A stretch of 64,000 bases of DNA, taken from contig JANNSU010000066.1 of assembly GCA_031394355.1 (NCBI GenBank), positions 62,001-126,000 on the forward strand, written 5' to 3'. Below are positions 20,793 to 30,423 of this stretch, one piece after another. Each line of letters opens with the position of its first letter. The stretch's first letter is position 1. This DNA comes from JAEUMY01 sp031394355. Its GTDB lineage: Bacteria > Pseudomonadota > Gammaproteobacteria > Burkholderiales > Usitatibacteraceae. The position numbers were made by a program, and so were the translations under genes. The notes under the pieces are model-generated. The model searched no databases, was not told the origin of the DNA, and saw only the letters and a list, made by a program, of their open reading frames with translations.

Positions 20793-21415
20793 TGCTCGAA
20801 CAACGCCTGGCCGAAGGGCTATCCGCCCTTGGTCTTTCATTGCCTCCTTCGGCGCAGACGAAGTTGATTGAATACATCAAGCTGCTTGAAAAGTGGAATC
20901 GCGTCCATAACCTGACGGCGGTGCGCGAGCCCTTGCAAATGGTTGTGCTGCACTTGCTGGATAGTCTTTCGGTGTATCCCCATATCGCAGGCAAGACCAC
21001 GCTGCTCGACGTGGGCACGGGTGCCGGTTTACCTGGGACTCCGCTGGCGATCGCCATGCCGGAACTTGAAGTGACATTGCTGGACAGCAATCACAAGAAG
21101 ACAACATTCCTGGCGCAGGCCAAGGCAGAGCTCGGGCTTGCGAATATTCGCATTGAAACCGGTCGGGTCGAGTCGTATCGGCCATCGCGTCCATTTGATG
21201 TTGTGGTCTCGCGAGCCTTTTCGGAGCTGTCCGACTTTGTGACGCAAGCCCGCCATCTCGTCGCCCCGGAGGGTGTGATGCTCGCGATGAAGGGTGTCTA
21301 TCCGTTCGACGAAATTTCCCGATTGCCCAACACCCATGTTGTCAGCAAGGTTGATGAGCTGCATGTCCCGCTGCTCGAGGCCAAGCGCCACCTAGTCACC
21401 CTGAAAGCCGCCTGA
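20792..21415 (+). CDS. rsmG: 16S rRNA (guanine-527-N7)-methyltransferase RsmG (GidB)
   Basis: SAM-dependent methylation of 16S rRNA G527. The 207-residue length is normal; the SAM-binding motif is LLDVGTGAGLPGTPLAIAMP (about 70-89), followed by VTLLDSNHKKTTFL. The palindrome at 21139-21152 is read as A-N-I-R in a family position that often reads x-N-I-x, so it is a substitution and not an insertion. The gene overlaps mnmG upstream and parA downstream by the TGATG pattern. Confidence 0.97.
   Translation: MLEQRLAEGLSALGLSLPPSAQTKLIEYIKLLEKWNRVHNLTAVREPLQMVVLHLLDSLSVYPHIAGKTTLLDVGTGAGLPGTPLAIAMPELEVTLLDSNHKKTTFLAQAKAELGLANIRIETGRVESYRPSRPFDVVVSRAFSELSDFVTQARHLVAPEGVMLAMKGVYPFDEISRLPNTHVVSKVDELHVPLLEAKRHLVTLKAA
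21139..21152. repeat. Iterated palindrome, copy 5 (full 14-mer)
   Basis: TGCGAATATTCGCA inside rsmG, read as A-N-I-R. Confidence 0.95.
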
Positions 21416-22200
21416 TGTCCAAGATATTCGCGATTGCCAACCAGAAGGGCGGCGTCGGCAAGACGTCCGTTGCCGTCAACCTGTCTGCCAGCATGGCCCA
21501 CTACGGCAAGAAGGTGCTGCTGGTTGATCTTGACCCCCAGGGCAATGCCACCACAGGTAGCGGCGTGGACAAGTCTGCTGTCGAGCAGACCGTGTATGAA
21601 GTACTCCTCGGCGACACGGGCGCGGCAGAGGCCAGAGTTCGCACCGAGGGCGGGTATGACGTCATCGCTGCCAACCGAAACCTCGCTGGCGCAGAAATCG
21701 AAATGATTGGCATGGAACGCCGCGAGTTTCGCCTGAAGGATGCCCTGGATGCCGTCCGTGGAGATTACGATTACATCGTGATCGACTCACCCCCCGCCCT
21801 TAACATGCTCACGGTGAACGGATTCACTGCCGCAGACTCCGTGATCATCCCCATGCAGTGCGAGTACTACGCACTGGAGGGGCTGTCCGATCTGGTCGGC
21901 ACGCTGCGCAAGGTCAAGGCAAACCTGAACAGCCGCATCGAGATTGAGGCGCTGGTACGAACCATGTTTGATCCGCGCTCGACACTGACACAGCAAGTGT
22001 CGGACGAGATCAAGAAGCATTATGGGGACAAGGTATTCGACACAGTCATCCCGCGCAATATCCGAATCGCCGAGGCCCCCAGTTTTGGCAAGCCCGTGTT
22101 GCTGCACGACCCACAATCGAAGGGCGCCCTGTCCCATTTGGCCTTTGCTCGTGAGTTGCTGGATCGACAGGTGTTGCCAACCAAGGAGTCACGCGCATGA
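21415..22200 (+). CDS. parA: Chromosome partitioning ATPase ParA (Soj)
   Basis: Walker-type ATPase that moves ParB-parS complexes along the nucleoid. The 261-residue product begins MSKIFAIANQKGGVGKTSVAVNL with the deviant Walker A motif KGGVGKTS and continues with VLLVDLDPQGN and VIDSPPALNMLTVN. It overlaps rsmG at its start and parB at its end (ATGA at 22197-22200), so parA and parB are translationally coupled. Its parS targets are upstream of mnmG. Confidence 0.97.
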   Translation: MSKIFAIANQKGGVGKTSVAVNLSASMAHYGKKVLLVDLDPQGNATTGSGVDKSAVEQTVYEVLLGDTGAAEARVRTEGGYDVIAANRNLAGAEIEMIGMERREFRLKDALDAVRGDYDYIVIDSPPALNMLTVNGFTAADSVIIPMQCEYYALEGLSDLVGTLRKVKANLNSRIEIEALVRTMFDPRSTLTQQVSDEIKKHYGDKVFDTVIPRNIRIAEAPSFGKPVLLHDPQSKGALSHLAFARELLDRQVLPTKESRA

Positions 22201-23063
22201 TCAAGCACAAAGGGCTCGGCCGCGGCCTGGATGCGCTGCTCGGAGGCGACAAGACCGCTGCGCCCGCCGTCGATCAAACTGGCGCGCTCAAAATCAATCA
22301 GCTTCAACCGGGCAAGTATCAGCCGCGAACCCACATGGGCCAAACGGCGCTCGCGGAACTCGCAGACTCGATCCGCGTACGCGGCGTGATTCAGCCCATT
22401 CTGGTGCGGCCGATCGGCAAGGATAAGTACGAGATTCTTGCTGGTGAACGGCGCTGGCGCGCCTCTCAATTGGCGGGGCTCACGGATGTGCCCGTCATCA
22501 TCCGTGAGGTGCCGGATGAGGCAGCGCTGGGCATCGGTCTCATCGAGAACATCCAGCGGGAAGACCTGAATGCCATGGAAGAGGCCGCTGGCATCCACCG
22601 GCTCATCGATGAATTCAAGCTCACGCACGAAGATGCCGCCAAGGCCGTGGGCCGTTCACGCAGCGCCGTTTCAAACCTGTTGCGTCTGTTGGAGCTTGCG
22701 AAGCCAGTCCAGCAAATGGTGATGGAGGGCAAGATTGAAATGGGGCACGCCCGCGCACTGTTGGGCGTCGGCAAAGCCAAGCAGGTCGAGCTGGCGCACC
22801 AGTTTGCCGAGAAGGGCGCGTCAGTGCGGGATGCGGAGCGCGCCGTTCGACTGGCCACGCAGCCACCTTCAACGACTCGGCCGGCAAGCAGAGAAGATCC
22901 CGATGTGCGCCGGTTAAAGAATGAGCTGGCTGAAGTACTGGGTGCGGAGGTTGCCATCAAGGCGGGGCGCAAGGGGAAGGGCATTCTGTCAATATCCTAT
23001 GGGAGCCTGGACCAACTGGAAGAGCTGATCCGGCGCCTCAAACAGCGCCCACCGCAACCCTGA
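22197..23063 (+). CDS. parB: Chromosome partitioning protein ParB (Spo0J)
   Basis: CTP-dependent parS-binding clamp. The 288-residue product has a short N-terminal ParA-contact segment (KGLGRGLDALLG), the ParB/Srx CTPase domain with ERRWRASQLAG (about 81-92) and GLIENIQREDLN, the helix-turn-helix KAVGRSRSAVSNLLRLL (about 150-166) and a C-terminal dimerisation segment. A 133-base gap with the ATP-synthase operon promoter follows. Confidence 0.97.
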   Translation: MIKHKGLGRGLDALLGGDKTAAPAVDQTGALKINQLQPGKYQPRTHMGQTALAELADSIRVRGVIQPILVRPIGKDKYEILAGERRWRASQLAGLTDVPVIIREVPDEAALGIGLIENIQREDLNAMEEAAGIHRLIDEFKLTHEDAAKAVGRSRSAVSNLLRLLELAKPVQQMVMEGKIEMGHARALLGVGKAKQVELAHQFAEKGASVRDAERAVRLATQPPSTTRPASREDPDVRRLKNELAEVLGAEVAIKAGRKGKGILSISYGSLDQLEELIRRLKQRPPQP

Positions 23064-23112
23064 CTCAAAGTGCTGCAAGGCGGTTTGCTTGAGTGTGCAG
23101 TGCAACATGGCT

Positions 23113-23142
23113 TTGACCCGGATAGGGCTTTCGGGCTAAAAT
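23113..23142 (+). promoter_or_regulatory. Predicted promoter of the atp operon
   Basis: TTGACC and TAAAAT are separated by 18 bases, 55 bases upstream of the atpI-like start. This is the only good sigma-70-like match I see between parB and atpI. Confidence 0.6.
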
Positions 23143-23196
23143 CTTGCGGTTTGTCGCCGTCAAGTGGGCACGAACCCGGGTGGTAGAGGGATTCAT

Positions 23197-23586
23197 GTGG
23201 CACTTGCCAACCCCGCCGCCATGTTTACTGCCATTAGCAAAGTTGTCCTGGTTCAGATTGCCATAGCGATGGTTTGCGCAGTCGTCGCGGGCAGCTTTCT
23301 AGGGGCGAACAGTGCCGGCGCAGCACTTGCTGGAGGAATGGTGGTGGTTGCGTCGACGGCGGCCTTCGGCGGCGCCTATTTCTGGCGCAGCCCAAGAGAC
23401 AAAGGTAATCCGGGACGGGCATTGCGCACCATGCTCTTCGCGGAAGCAGTCAAATGGATAATTGCCATTGGTGGGCTTTTCTGGCTGCTCAAAGCACCGA
23501 GCCTGGCAGGAGAAGCAGGACCGATGGTTGCTGGTTTCGTGTTGGCGTTGACCGGTTCGTGGTTGGCGCTGCTCACTAAGACATAG
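23197..23586 (+). CDS. atpI: ATP synthase subunit I-like protein
   Basis: A 129-residue inner-membrane protein with about four hydrophobic segments, located just before atpB as usual for AtpI. AtpI is a non-essential assembly factor, possibly for the c-ring. The GTG at 23197 is chosen because AGAGGG lies 6 bases upstream; an in-frame ATG at 23221 lacks a ribosome-binding site. The sequence is weakly conserved in the family, so the call rests on position and topology. Confidence 0.75.
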   Translation: MALANPAAMFTAISKVVLVQIAIAMVCAVVAGSFLGANSAGAALAGGMVVVASTAAFGGAYFWRSPRDKGNPGRALRTMLFAEAVKWIIAIGGLFWLLKAPSLAGEAGPMVAGFVLALTGSWLALLTKT

Positions 23587-23602
23587 AACTTGGAATACAA
23601 GC

Positions 23603-24421
23603 ATGGCTTCCGAAGCGCTGACTCCCTCCAGTTACATCTCGCACCATTTGACCAATCTGACCAAGCCGATTGGTGATGGTGCCTTCTGGAACATCAACGT
23701 AGACACCATTGTCATGTCCTGGGCGCTGGGCATCATTGGCCTGGGCCTCTTCTGGCTGGTTGCCCGAAAGGCCACCACGGGTGTGCCGGGGCGGTTGCAG
23801 TCGTTCATCGAAATGATGGTCGAGTTTATCGACAACACCGTGAAGGACATCTTCCCGGGTGATCGCAAGTTTCTCGCCCCGCTGGCGCTGACAATATTTG
23901 TGTGGGTCTTCCTGATGAACTTCATGGACCTGCTGCCGATTGACTGGGTTGCCACAATTTCTCATGGTTTCGGTGCTACGGCATGGAAGGCTGTGCCGAC
24001 TACCGACCTGAATACAACCTTCGGTATGTCCTTCGGCATTTTGCTGCTCATCCTTTACTTCAGCTTCAAAGCCAAAGGCTTCGGCGGCTTCACGCACGAA
24101 TTGTTTACGGCCCCGTTTGGCGGGAACCCGGTGCTGTGGATACCGAACTTCGCGCTGAACATGATCGAATTGCTGGCCAAGCCGATCTCATTGGGCATGC
24201 GACTCTTCGGCAATATGTATGCTGGCGAACTCATTTTCATGTTGCTCGGCTTGCTGGGAACCATCGCCAGCTTTTCGCTGGGTGGCATGATCGCAGGCGC
24301 CGCCTCAGGTGTGCTGACCTGGGGCTGGGCGGTATTTCACATTCTTATCATTGTTCTTCAGGCGTTCATCTTCATGGTCTTGTCCACGGTGTACATCGCC
24401 ATGGCGCATGAGCACCACTGA
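23603..24421 (+). CDS. atpB: ATP synthase F0 subunit a
   Basis: The 272-residue membrane subunit forms the proton half-channels against the c-ring. It has several transmembrane helices, and the helix containing the essential arginine reads LLAKPISLGMRLFGNMYAGELI (about 192-213). The C-terminal VLQAFIFMVLSTVYIAMAHEHH is canonical. It is the second gene of the atp operon. Confidence 0.97.
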   Translation: MASEALTPSSYISHHLTNLTKPIGDGAFWNINVDTIVMSWALGIIGLGLFWLVARKATTGVPGRLQSFIEMMVEFIDNTVKDIFPGDRKFLAPLALTIFVWVFLMNFMDLLPIDWVATISHGFGATAWKAVPTTDLNTTFGMSFGILLLILYFSFKAKGFGGFTHELFTAPFGGNPVLWIPNFALNMIELLAKPISLGMRLFGNMYAGELIFMLLGLLGTIASFSLGGMIAGAASGVLTWGWAVFHILIIVLQAFIFMVLSTVYIAMAHEHH

Positions 24422-24471
24422 GCGTTAACAGTTTCCGTTTATCACCATCTGATCGAAAGAAAGGAAGCATC

Positions 24472-24741
24472 ATGCAAGCATATCTCGCGACCATCCAGGC
24501 CTCCACCGCGCTGGGCATTGGCATCATCATCGGCCTCGGCGCCATCGGCGCCTGTATCGGCATCGGCATCATGGGTTCCAAATTTCTGGAAGCCGCCGGC
24601 CGTCAACCAGAGTTGATCCCCCAGCTGCAGAAATTCATGTTTCTGCTGGCAGGTCTGATCGACGCAGCATTCCTGATCGGTGTGGGTATCGCCATGTTCT
24701 TCGGCTTTGCCAATCCGCTGCTTTCCGTCATCAAGCCCTAA
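24472..24741 (+). CDS. atpE: ATP synthase F0 subunit c
   Basis: The 89-residue hairpin of two transmembrane helices forms the rotor ring. The proton-binding carboxylate is Asp64 in AGLIDAAFLIG, and the polar loop RQPE (44-47) contacts the gamma and epsilon subunits. The residues around Asp64 look proton-type, not sodium-type. A clear Shine-Dalgarno (AAAGGAAG) precedes the ATG. Confidence 0.97.
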   Translation: MQAYLATIQASTALGIGIIIGLGAIGACIGIGIMGSKFLEAAGRQPELIPQLQKFMFLLAGLIDAAFLIGVGIAMFFGFANPLLSVIKP

Positions 24742-24765
24742 TCCAGACCAGAAAGGTTCGTCGCC

Positions 24766-25236
24766 ATGAACATCAACGCGACGTTGCTCGTTTCGGGCTT
24801 CACGTTCTTCTTCTTTGTCCTCTTCTGCTGGAAGTTCATTTGGCCGCCATTGATCAACGCCATCGATGAACGCAACAAGAAGATCGCCGACGGCCTGAAC
24901 GCCGCCGAAGAAGGCAAGAAAGCGTTGGTCGAAGCTGAGCGGAAGGGCGAAAGCTCTATGAAGGATGCCCGTGACCGTGCGCAGACGCTGCTTGTCGAGA
25001 GCGAGCGTCGTGGCAACCAGATTGTCGAGGAGGCCAAGGTGGCTGCCGAGACAAAGGCGAAGCAGATCGAAGCCGCTGCGCATGAGTTGGCCCAGCAGGA
25101 GATCACCAAGGCTAAGGCCGTCCTGCGCGAACAAGTTGCCGCGCTGGCCGTTGCCGGAGCCGAAAAGATCCTGAAACGCGAGGTCGACGCCAAGGCGCAC
25201 GCTGATCTGCTCAACCAGCTCAAGGCGCAGCTCTAA
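24766..25236 (+). CDS. atpF: ATP synthase F0 subunit b
   Basis: A 156-residue stator subunit: one N-terminal membrane helix (about residues 5-27) followed by a long, charged, Ala/Glu/Lys-rich helix that dimerises and reaches the F1 head. The length matches the family (156 in E. coli). It lies between atpE and atpH with short gaps. Confidence 0.96.
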   Translation: MNINATLLVSGFTFFFFVLFCWKFIWPPLINAIDERNKKIADGLNAAEEGKKALVEAERKGESSMKDARDRAQTLLVESERRGNQIVEEAKVAAETKAKQIEAAAHELAQQEITKAKAVLREQVAALAVAGAEKILKREVDAKAHADLLNQLKAQL

Positions 25237-25245
25237 GGACTCAAG

Positions 25246-25782
25246 ATGGCTGAACTCATCACCGTTGCGCGCCCTTATGCGGAAGCCGTGTTTCGCGCGG
25301 CATTGGAAGCCAAAGACCTGGCGGGCATTTCCGATCAGCTGAAGCTGGCTGCCTCCGTGGCTTCAGATGCGCAGATGTCCGCACTGCTTTCCAATCCGAA
25401 AGTGGCCGCCGAGCAGAAGGTGGCCCTGTTTCACAGCGTGCTGGAAGGAAAGCTGGGCGAAGTCATCAAGCATTTGGTCACCATGCTTGTGGACAACCAC
25501 AGGACGGTATTGCTGAAGGGAATCAGTGAGCTTTTTGAAAAGCTGAAGCATGAACATGAGAGCGTGCTTCAGGCGCGCATTGTCAGCGCCTTCGCGATGA
25601 CCGACGGCGAAAAGAACGATCTGGTGGCGGTCCTGGCCAAAAAGTACGGCAAGAAAGTGGACGCAGAAGTGGTCATTGATGCTGCGCTGATTGGTGGCGT
25701 CAATATCGAGATAGGTGATGAAGTCATCCATGGCTCGGTGCGTGACACGCTAAACAAGATGGCTGTGGCATTGGCCGAGTGA
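25246..25782 (+). CDS. atpH: ATP synthase F1 subunit delta
   Basis: A 178-residue peripheral stator subunit linking b to the alpha-beta head. The N-terminal six-helix domain begins MAELITVARPYAEAVFRAALEAKD, and the C-terminal part carries VVIDAALIGGVNIEIGDEVIHGSVRDTLNKM, the family signature region. Nine bases separate it from atpF. Confidence 0.96.
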   Translation: MAELITVARPYAEAVFRAALEAKDLAGISDQLKLAASVASDAQMSALLSNPKVAAEQKVALFHSVLEGKLGEVIKHLVTMLVDNHRTVLLKGISELFEKLKHEHESVLQARIVSAFAMTDGEKNDLVAVLAKKYGKKVDAEVVIDAALIGGVNIEIGDEVIHGSVRDTLNKMAVALAE

Positions 25783-25843
25783 TTGACTGTAGCTAAGCGA
25801 TTTCCCCCAAGCGAATTTACGAAAACCAACCGGAGTTCCTGCA

Positions 25844-27385
25844 ATGCAGATCAACCCCTCCGAGATCAGTGAACTGATCAAGAGCAAGATTCAAAACCTT
25901 CAGGTTGCCGCCGAGAAGCGCAACGAGGGCACGGTAATTTCCGTGACCGATGGCATTTGCCGTGTACACGGCCTGTCCGATGTGATGCAGGGTGAGATGC
26001 TGGAATTCCCGGGCAACACCTTTGGCCTCGCGCTGAACCTGGAGCGCGATTCCGTTGGTTCCGTGGTGCTGGGTGAGTACGAGCACATTTCCGAAGGCGA
26101 CACCGTGAAGTGCACGGGCCGCGTGCTGGATGTGCCGGTGGGCAATGCACTGATCGGTCGCGTGGTTAACGCGCTTGGGCAGCCCATTGATGGCAAGGGC
26201 CCCATCAACACCAATGAGCGCGATGTGATCGAGAAGGTCGCACCAGGCGTGATGGCGCGGAAATCCGTGGGCCAGCCTGTGCAAACCGGTCTCAAGTCCA
26301 TCGACTCCATGGTGCCGATCGGCCGCGGCCAGCGTGAGCTGATCATCGGCGACCGCCAGACCGGCAAGACCGCTGTCGCGATCGACGCCATCATCAACCA
26401 GAAGGGCAAGGATCTGATCTGTATTTACGTCGCCATCGGCCAGAAGGCGTCGTCAGTCAAGAACGTTGTCCGCAAGCTGGAAGAGACGGGCGCGATGGCG
26501 TACACCATCGTGGTGGCTGCCACTGCCGCAGAGTCCGCAGCAATGCAGTACATCGCACCGTACTCCGGCTGCACCATGGGCGAGTATTTCCGTGACCGCG
26601 GTCAGGATGCGCTGATCATTTATGACGATTTGACCAAGCAGGCCTGGGCATACCGCCAAATTTCGCTGTTGTTGCGCCGCCCCCCGGGCCGTGAAGCGTA
26701 TCCCGGCGACGTGTTCTACCTGCACTCGCGTCTTCTGGAGCGAGCTGCCCGCGTGAATGAGGACTATGTCGAGAAGTTCACCAAGGGGGCTGTCAAGGGC
26801 AAGACCGGTTCGCTGACCGCGCTACCCGTGATCGAAACGCAGGCCGGTGACGTGACTGCCTTCGTGCCGACCAACGTGATCTCCATCACCGACGGGCAGA
26901 TCTTCCTCGAAACCGATTTGTTTAACGCAGGCATCCGGCCCGCCATCAACGCCGGTGTTTCGGTGTCGCGTGTGGGTGGTGCGGCACAGACCAAAGTCAT
27001 CAAGAAGCTGGGCGGCGGTGTGCGTCTGGCGCTCGCGCAGTATCGCGAGCTGGCCGCATTCGCGCAGTTCGCGTCTGATCTCGACGAAGCCACTCGCAAG
27101 CAGCTGGAGCGCGGCCGCATGGTGACCGAGCTCATGAAGCAGCCGCAATACCAGCCTCTGCAGGTTTGGGAAATGGCCGTGATGCTTTTCGCTGTGAACA
27201 ACGGGCATTTCGATGATGTTGAAGTCAAGCGTGGACTCGCCTTCGAGAAAGGTCTTCGCGATCATGCGAAGAGCAAGTACGCGGATCTCGTGGACCGTAT
27301 CGAGAGCACCAAGGACTTGACCAAGGAAGATGAAGACAAGCTTACCGAGGTAATCCAGGACTTCAAGAAGAACGGGACTTATTGA
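25844..27385 (+). CDS. atpA: ATP synthase F1 subunit alpha
   Basis: The 513-residue non-catalytic nucleotide-binding subunit. The P-loop is GDRQTGKTAVAIDAI (about 169-183), and the C-terminal arginine-finger region reads PAINAGVSVSRVGGAAQ. Length and N-terminus (MQINPSEISELIKSKIQNL) are normal. It starts 61 bases after atpH and is followed by a 119-base gap before atpG, the longest gap between structural genes of this operon. Confidence 0.98.
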   Translation: MQINPSEISELIKSKIQNLQVAAEKRNEGTVISVTDGICRVHGLSDVMQGEMLEFPGNTFGLALNLERDSVGSVVLGEYEHISEGDTVKCTGRVLDVPVGNALIGRVVNALGQPIDGKGPINTNERDVIEKVAPGVMARKSVGQPVQTGLKSIDSMVPIGRGQRELIIGDRQTGKTAVAIDAIINQKGKDLICIYVAIGQKASSVKNVVRKLEETGAMAYTIVVAATAAESAAMQYIAPYSGCTMGEYFRDRGQDALIIYDDLTKQAWAYRQISLLLRRPPGREAYPGDVFYLHSRLLERAARVNEDYVEKFTKGAVKGKTGSLTALPVIETQAGDVTAFVPTNVISITDGQIFLETDLFNAGIRPAINAGVSVSRVGGAAQTKVIKKLGGGVRLALAQYRELAAFAQFASDLDEATRKQLERGRMVTELMKQPQYQPLQVWEMAVMLFAVNNGHFDDVEVKRGLAFEKGLRDHAKSKYADLVDRIESTKDLTKEDEDKLTEVIQDFKKNGTY

Positions 27386-27504
27386 CGAACGCGCCTATTG
27401 ACGGACGTGCATTCGGCGCCGCAATAAGTTGGCGCGGTGGAACAGACGGCCTTGCCGCTGTTCATCGCGCCGGCCACCACGGCAAACTCAGCTAGGAAGT
27501 TTCA

Positions 27505-28368
27505 ATGCCAGGCTCAAAAGAAATTCGCACCAAGATCAAGAGCGTCGAGAACACGCGCAAGATCACCAAGGCCATGGAGATGGTCGCGGCATCCAAGATG
27601 CGCAAGGCGCAGGAGCGGATGCGCGCGGCGCGTCCCTATGGCGAGAAGATCCGCACGGTTGCGGCCAACCTTTCACACGCCAATCCCGACTATCGCCATC
27701 CGTTTCTGGTGAAGCATGATGGTGCGCGCAAGGTAGGCATCATCGTGGTGACCTCCGACAAGGGTCTTTGCGGCGGGTTGAACACCAACGTGCTGCGTCT
27801 GGCGGCCGGCCGGATCAAGGAATGGGAAAGTGCCGGCAACAAGATTCAGGCTTCAGCAATCGGTCAGAAGGGATTCGGCTTCATGCAGCGCTTTGGCGCG
27901 GAAGTCGTTTCACATGTCACGGGCCTCGGCGACAAGCCGCATCTGGACAAGCTCATCGGTCCGGTGAAGGTTCAGCTGGATGCTTATACCGAAGGCAAAA
28001 TCGACGCGCTCTACATTTGCTACACCCGTTTCATCAACACGATGAAGCAGGAGCCCGGTTGCGAGCAATTGCTGCCGCTGACGGGTGACAGGCTTGGCGC
28101 ACCGGAAACGCAGTGGGATTACCTTTATGAACCAGACCCCAAGGCAGTTCTGGATGAGTTGCTGATCCGCTACGTGGAAGCGCTCATCTACCAGGCGGTC
28201 GCCGAGAACATTGCTTCCGAGCAGTCTGCCCGCATGGTTGCCATGAAGTCCGCTACCGACAACGCCAAGACCGTGATCAACGAATTGAAGCTGGTTTACA
28301 ACAAGGCGCGTCAGGCGGCGATCACGAAAGAAATTTCCGAGATTGTTGGCGGTGCTGCAGCGCTTTGA
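27505..28368 (+). CDS. atpG: ATP synthase F1 subunit gamma
   Basis: The 287-residue rotor shaft. The N-terminal coiled-coil helix reads MPGSKEIRTKIKSVENTRKITKAMEMVAASKMRKAQ, and the C-terminal helix ends ARQAAITKEISEIVGGAAAL, the two halves of the central stalk. A shorter shadow frame overlapping the start is not considered real. Confidence 0.97.
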   Translation: MPGSKEIRTKIKSVENTRKITKAMEMVAASKMRKAQERMRAARPYGEKIRTVAANLSHANPDYRHPFLVKHDGARKVGIIVVTSDKGLCGGLNTNVLRLAAGRIKEWESAGNKIQASAIGQKGFGFMQRFGAEVVSHVTGLGDKPHLDKLIGPVKVQLDAYTEGKIDALYICYTRFINTMKQEPGCEQLLPLTGDRLGAPETQWDYLYEPDPKAVLDELLIRYVEALIYQAVAENIASEQSARMVAMKSATDNAKTVINELKLVYNKARQAAITKEISEIVGGAAAL

Positions 28369-28457
28369 AGCGGGTCTGAAACAAGAATCCACAATTGTGA
28401 CGGCGAAGCCGGCATGAAGAGTTTTGAGAATTTGAGAGCATTGAAAAGGAAAACACG

Positions 28458-29846
28458 ATGAACGCAATCACCCAGGGCGAAATCGTCCAGATCATCGGTG
28501 CCGTGGTGGACGTGGAGTTTCCCCGCGAAGCCATGCCCCACATCTACGACGCATTGAAGCAGGACGAGATCGGCCTTACGCTAGAAGTTCAGCAGCAGCT
28601 CGGTGACGGACTCGTCCGCACGATCGCGCTGGGCTCCACCGACGGCATGAAGCGCGGCATGATGGTGGCCAACACCGGCGCGCCCATTTCCGTGCCCGTC
28701 GGTACCGGCACGTTGGGCCGCATCATGGACGTGCTGGGCCGTCCCATCGATGATGCCGGTCCCGTAGAGTCAAAGGGTCTGCGTTCCATCCACCAGAATG
28801 CCCCGTCATTCGAAGAACTGTCGCCTTCACAGGAACTGCTTGAAACCGGCATCAAGGTTATTGATCTGGTATGCCCGTTCGCCAAGGGCGGCAAAGTCGG
28901 CCTGTTCGGCGGCGCGGGTGTGGGCAAGACCGTGAACATGATGGAGCTCATCAACAACATCGCGAAGCAGCACTCGGGCTATTCGGTGTTTGCTGGCGTG
29001 GGTGAGCGTACTCGTGAAGGTAACGATTTCTATCACGAGATGAAGGATTCCAACGTGCTCGACAAGGTGGCCATGGTCTACGGCCAGATGAATGAGCCGC
29101 CCGGTAACCGTCTGCGCGTGGCGCTGACTGGCCTGACGATGGCTGAGTTCTTCCGCGATGAAGGTCGCGACGTGTTGTTCTTCGTCGACAACATCTATCG
29201 CTACACGCTGGCCGGTACTGAAGTATCTGCGCTGCTGGGTCGCATGCCATCCGCCGTGGGTTACCAGCCGACGCTGGCTGAGGAAATGGGCCGTCTGCAG
29301 GAGCGCATCACCTCCACCAAAAAAGGTTCGATCACGTCCGTTCAGGCCGTGTACGTCCCGGCCGATGACTTGACTGACCCGTCGCCCGCGACAACCTTCG
29401 GCCACCTCGATGCAACGGTCGTGCTGTCGCGTGATATCGCGTCACTCGGTATCTACCCCGCCGTGGATCCGCTCGACTCCACATCTCGCCAGGTCGACCC
29501 GAACGTGGTGGGCGAAGATCACTACAACACCACTCGTCGAGTCCAAGCCACGCTGCAGCGCTACAAGGAGCTGCGCGACATCATCGCGATTCTTGGAATG
29601 GACGAACTGGCACCGGAAGACAAGCTGGCCGTGGCGCGTGCCCGCAAGATCCAGCGCTTCCTATCCCAGCCTTTCAACGTTGCGGAGGTCTTTACCGGCT
29701 CTCCAGGCAAGTACGTGTCGCTCAAGGACACGATCAAAGGCTTCAAGATGATCGTCGATGGCGAATGCGACGCGCTACCGGAACAGGCGTTCTACATGGT
29801 GGGCGCGATCGAAGAAGCTTTTGAGAAAGCCAAGACCCTGCAATAA
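28458..29846 (+). CDS. atpD: ATP synthase F1 subunit beta
   Basis: The 462-residue catalytic subunit. The P-loop is GGAGVGKTVNMMELI (about 149-163), the catalytic Glu is in GERTREGNDFYHEM, and the DELSEED-type loop reads GMDELAPEDKL. A good Shine-Dalgarno (AAAAGGAAA) precedes the start. It lies between atpG and atpC. Confidence 0.98.
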   Translation: MNAITQGEIVQIIGAVVDVEFPREAMPHIYDALKQDEIGLTLEVQQQLGDGLVRTIALGSTDGMKRGMMVANTGAPISVPVGTGTLGRIMDVLGRPIDDAGPVESKGLRSIHQNAPSFEELSPSQELLETGIKVIDLVCPFAKGGKVGLFGGAGVGKTVNMMELINNIAKQHSGYSVFAGVGERTREGNDFYHEMKDSNVLDKVAMVYGQMNEPPGNRLRVALTGLTMAEFFRDEGRDVLFFVDNIYRYTLAGTEVSALLGRMPSAVGYQPTLAEEMGRLQERITSTKKGSITSVQAVYVPADDLTDPSPATTFGHLDATVVLSRDIASLGIYPAVDPLDSTSRQVDPNVVGEDHYNTTRRVQATLQRYKELRDIIAILGMDELAPEDKLAVARARKIQRFLSQPFNVAEVFTGSPGKYVSLKDTIKGFKMIVDGECDALPEQAFYMVGAIEEAFEKAKTLQ

Positions 29847-29883
29847 GAATGGAAGGTAAGCATACGCTTACCGGAAAGCAAAT

Positions 29884-30303
29884 ATGGCACATACAATTCA
29901 AGTAAGCATTGTGTCTGCGGAAGAGGCTATCTTTTCCGGGGAGGCAGAGTTGGTGGTGGCGCCGGGCGAGACCGGTGAGTTGGGTATTCTCCCCGGCCAC
30001 GCCCCGTTACTCACCCGGATCAAGGCAGGCACGGTCAAGATCAAGCAGCCCGGAAACCTGGAAGATGAGCTTATTTACGTTTCCGGTGGTATGATGGAGG
30101 TGCAACCAAGAGCATTGACCATCCTTGCCGATACGTCCATTCGGGCGCACGACTTGGACGAGGCCAAGGTGATGGAGGCAAAGCGCAACTTGGAAGAGTC
30201 GCTTGCCAGCAACAAATTTGATGTGGATCGTGCTCGTACGCTGGCTGAATTGGCTCAAACCATGGCCCAGCTTCAGGCGATTCAGAAACTTCGCAGGAAG
30301 TAA
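29884..30303 (+). CDS. atpC: ATP synthase F1 subunit epsilon
   Basis: The 139-residue central-stalk subunit, with an N-terminal beta-sandwich (ETGELGILPGHAPLLTRIKAG at about 31-51) and a C-terminal helical hairpin (about 90-139) that can inhibit ATP hydrolysis. It is last of the atp genes, followed by a hairpin with a T-run. Confidence 0.96.
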   Translation: MAHTIQVSIVSAEEAIFSGEAELVVAPGETGELGILPGHAPLLTRIKAGTVKIKQPGNLEDELIYVSGGMMEVQPRALTILADTSIRAHDLDEAKVMEAKRNLEESLASNKFDVDRARTLAELAQTMAQLQAIQKLRRK

Positions 30304-30342
30304 TCTGTCCTACGAGAAGATTTAGAGGCGCAACACAATTAA

Positions 30343-30373
30343 GGCAGCGGTTTCACCGGCTGCCTTTTTTTTT
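30343..30373 (+). terminator. Intrinsic terminator of the atp operon
   Basis: GGCAGC...GCTGCC stem with extra GG/CC pairing across a short loop, followed by a run of nine T. It ends about 50 bases before glmU, so glmU probably has its own promoter or depends on readthrough. Confidence 0.85.
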
Positions 30374-30423
30374 GCCGAAAATTGCCAACAAGCGCAGGGA
30401 TGACACCGCCCAAGTCGCCTAAA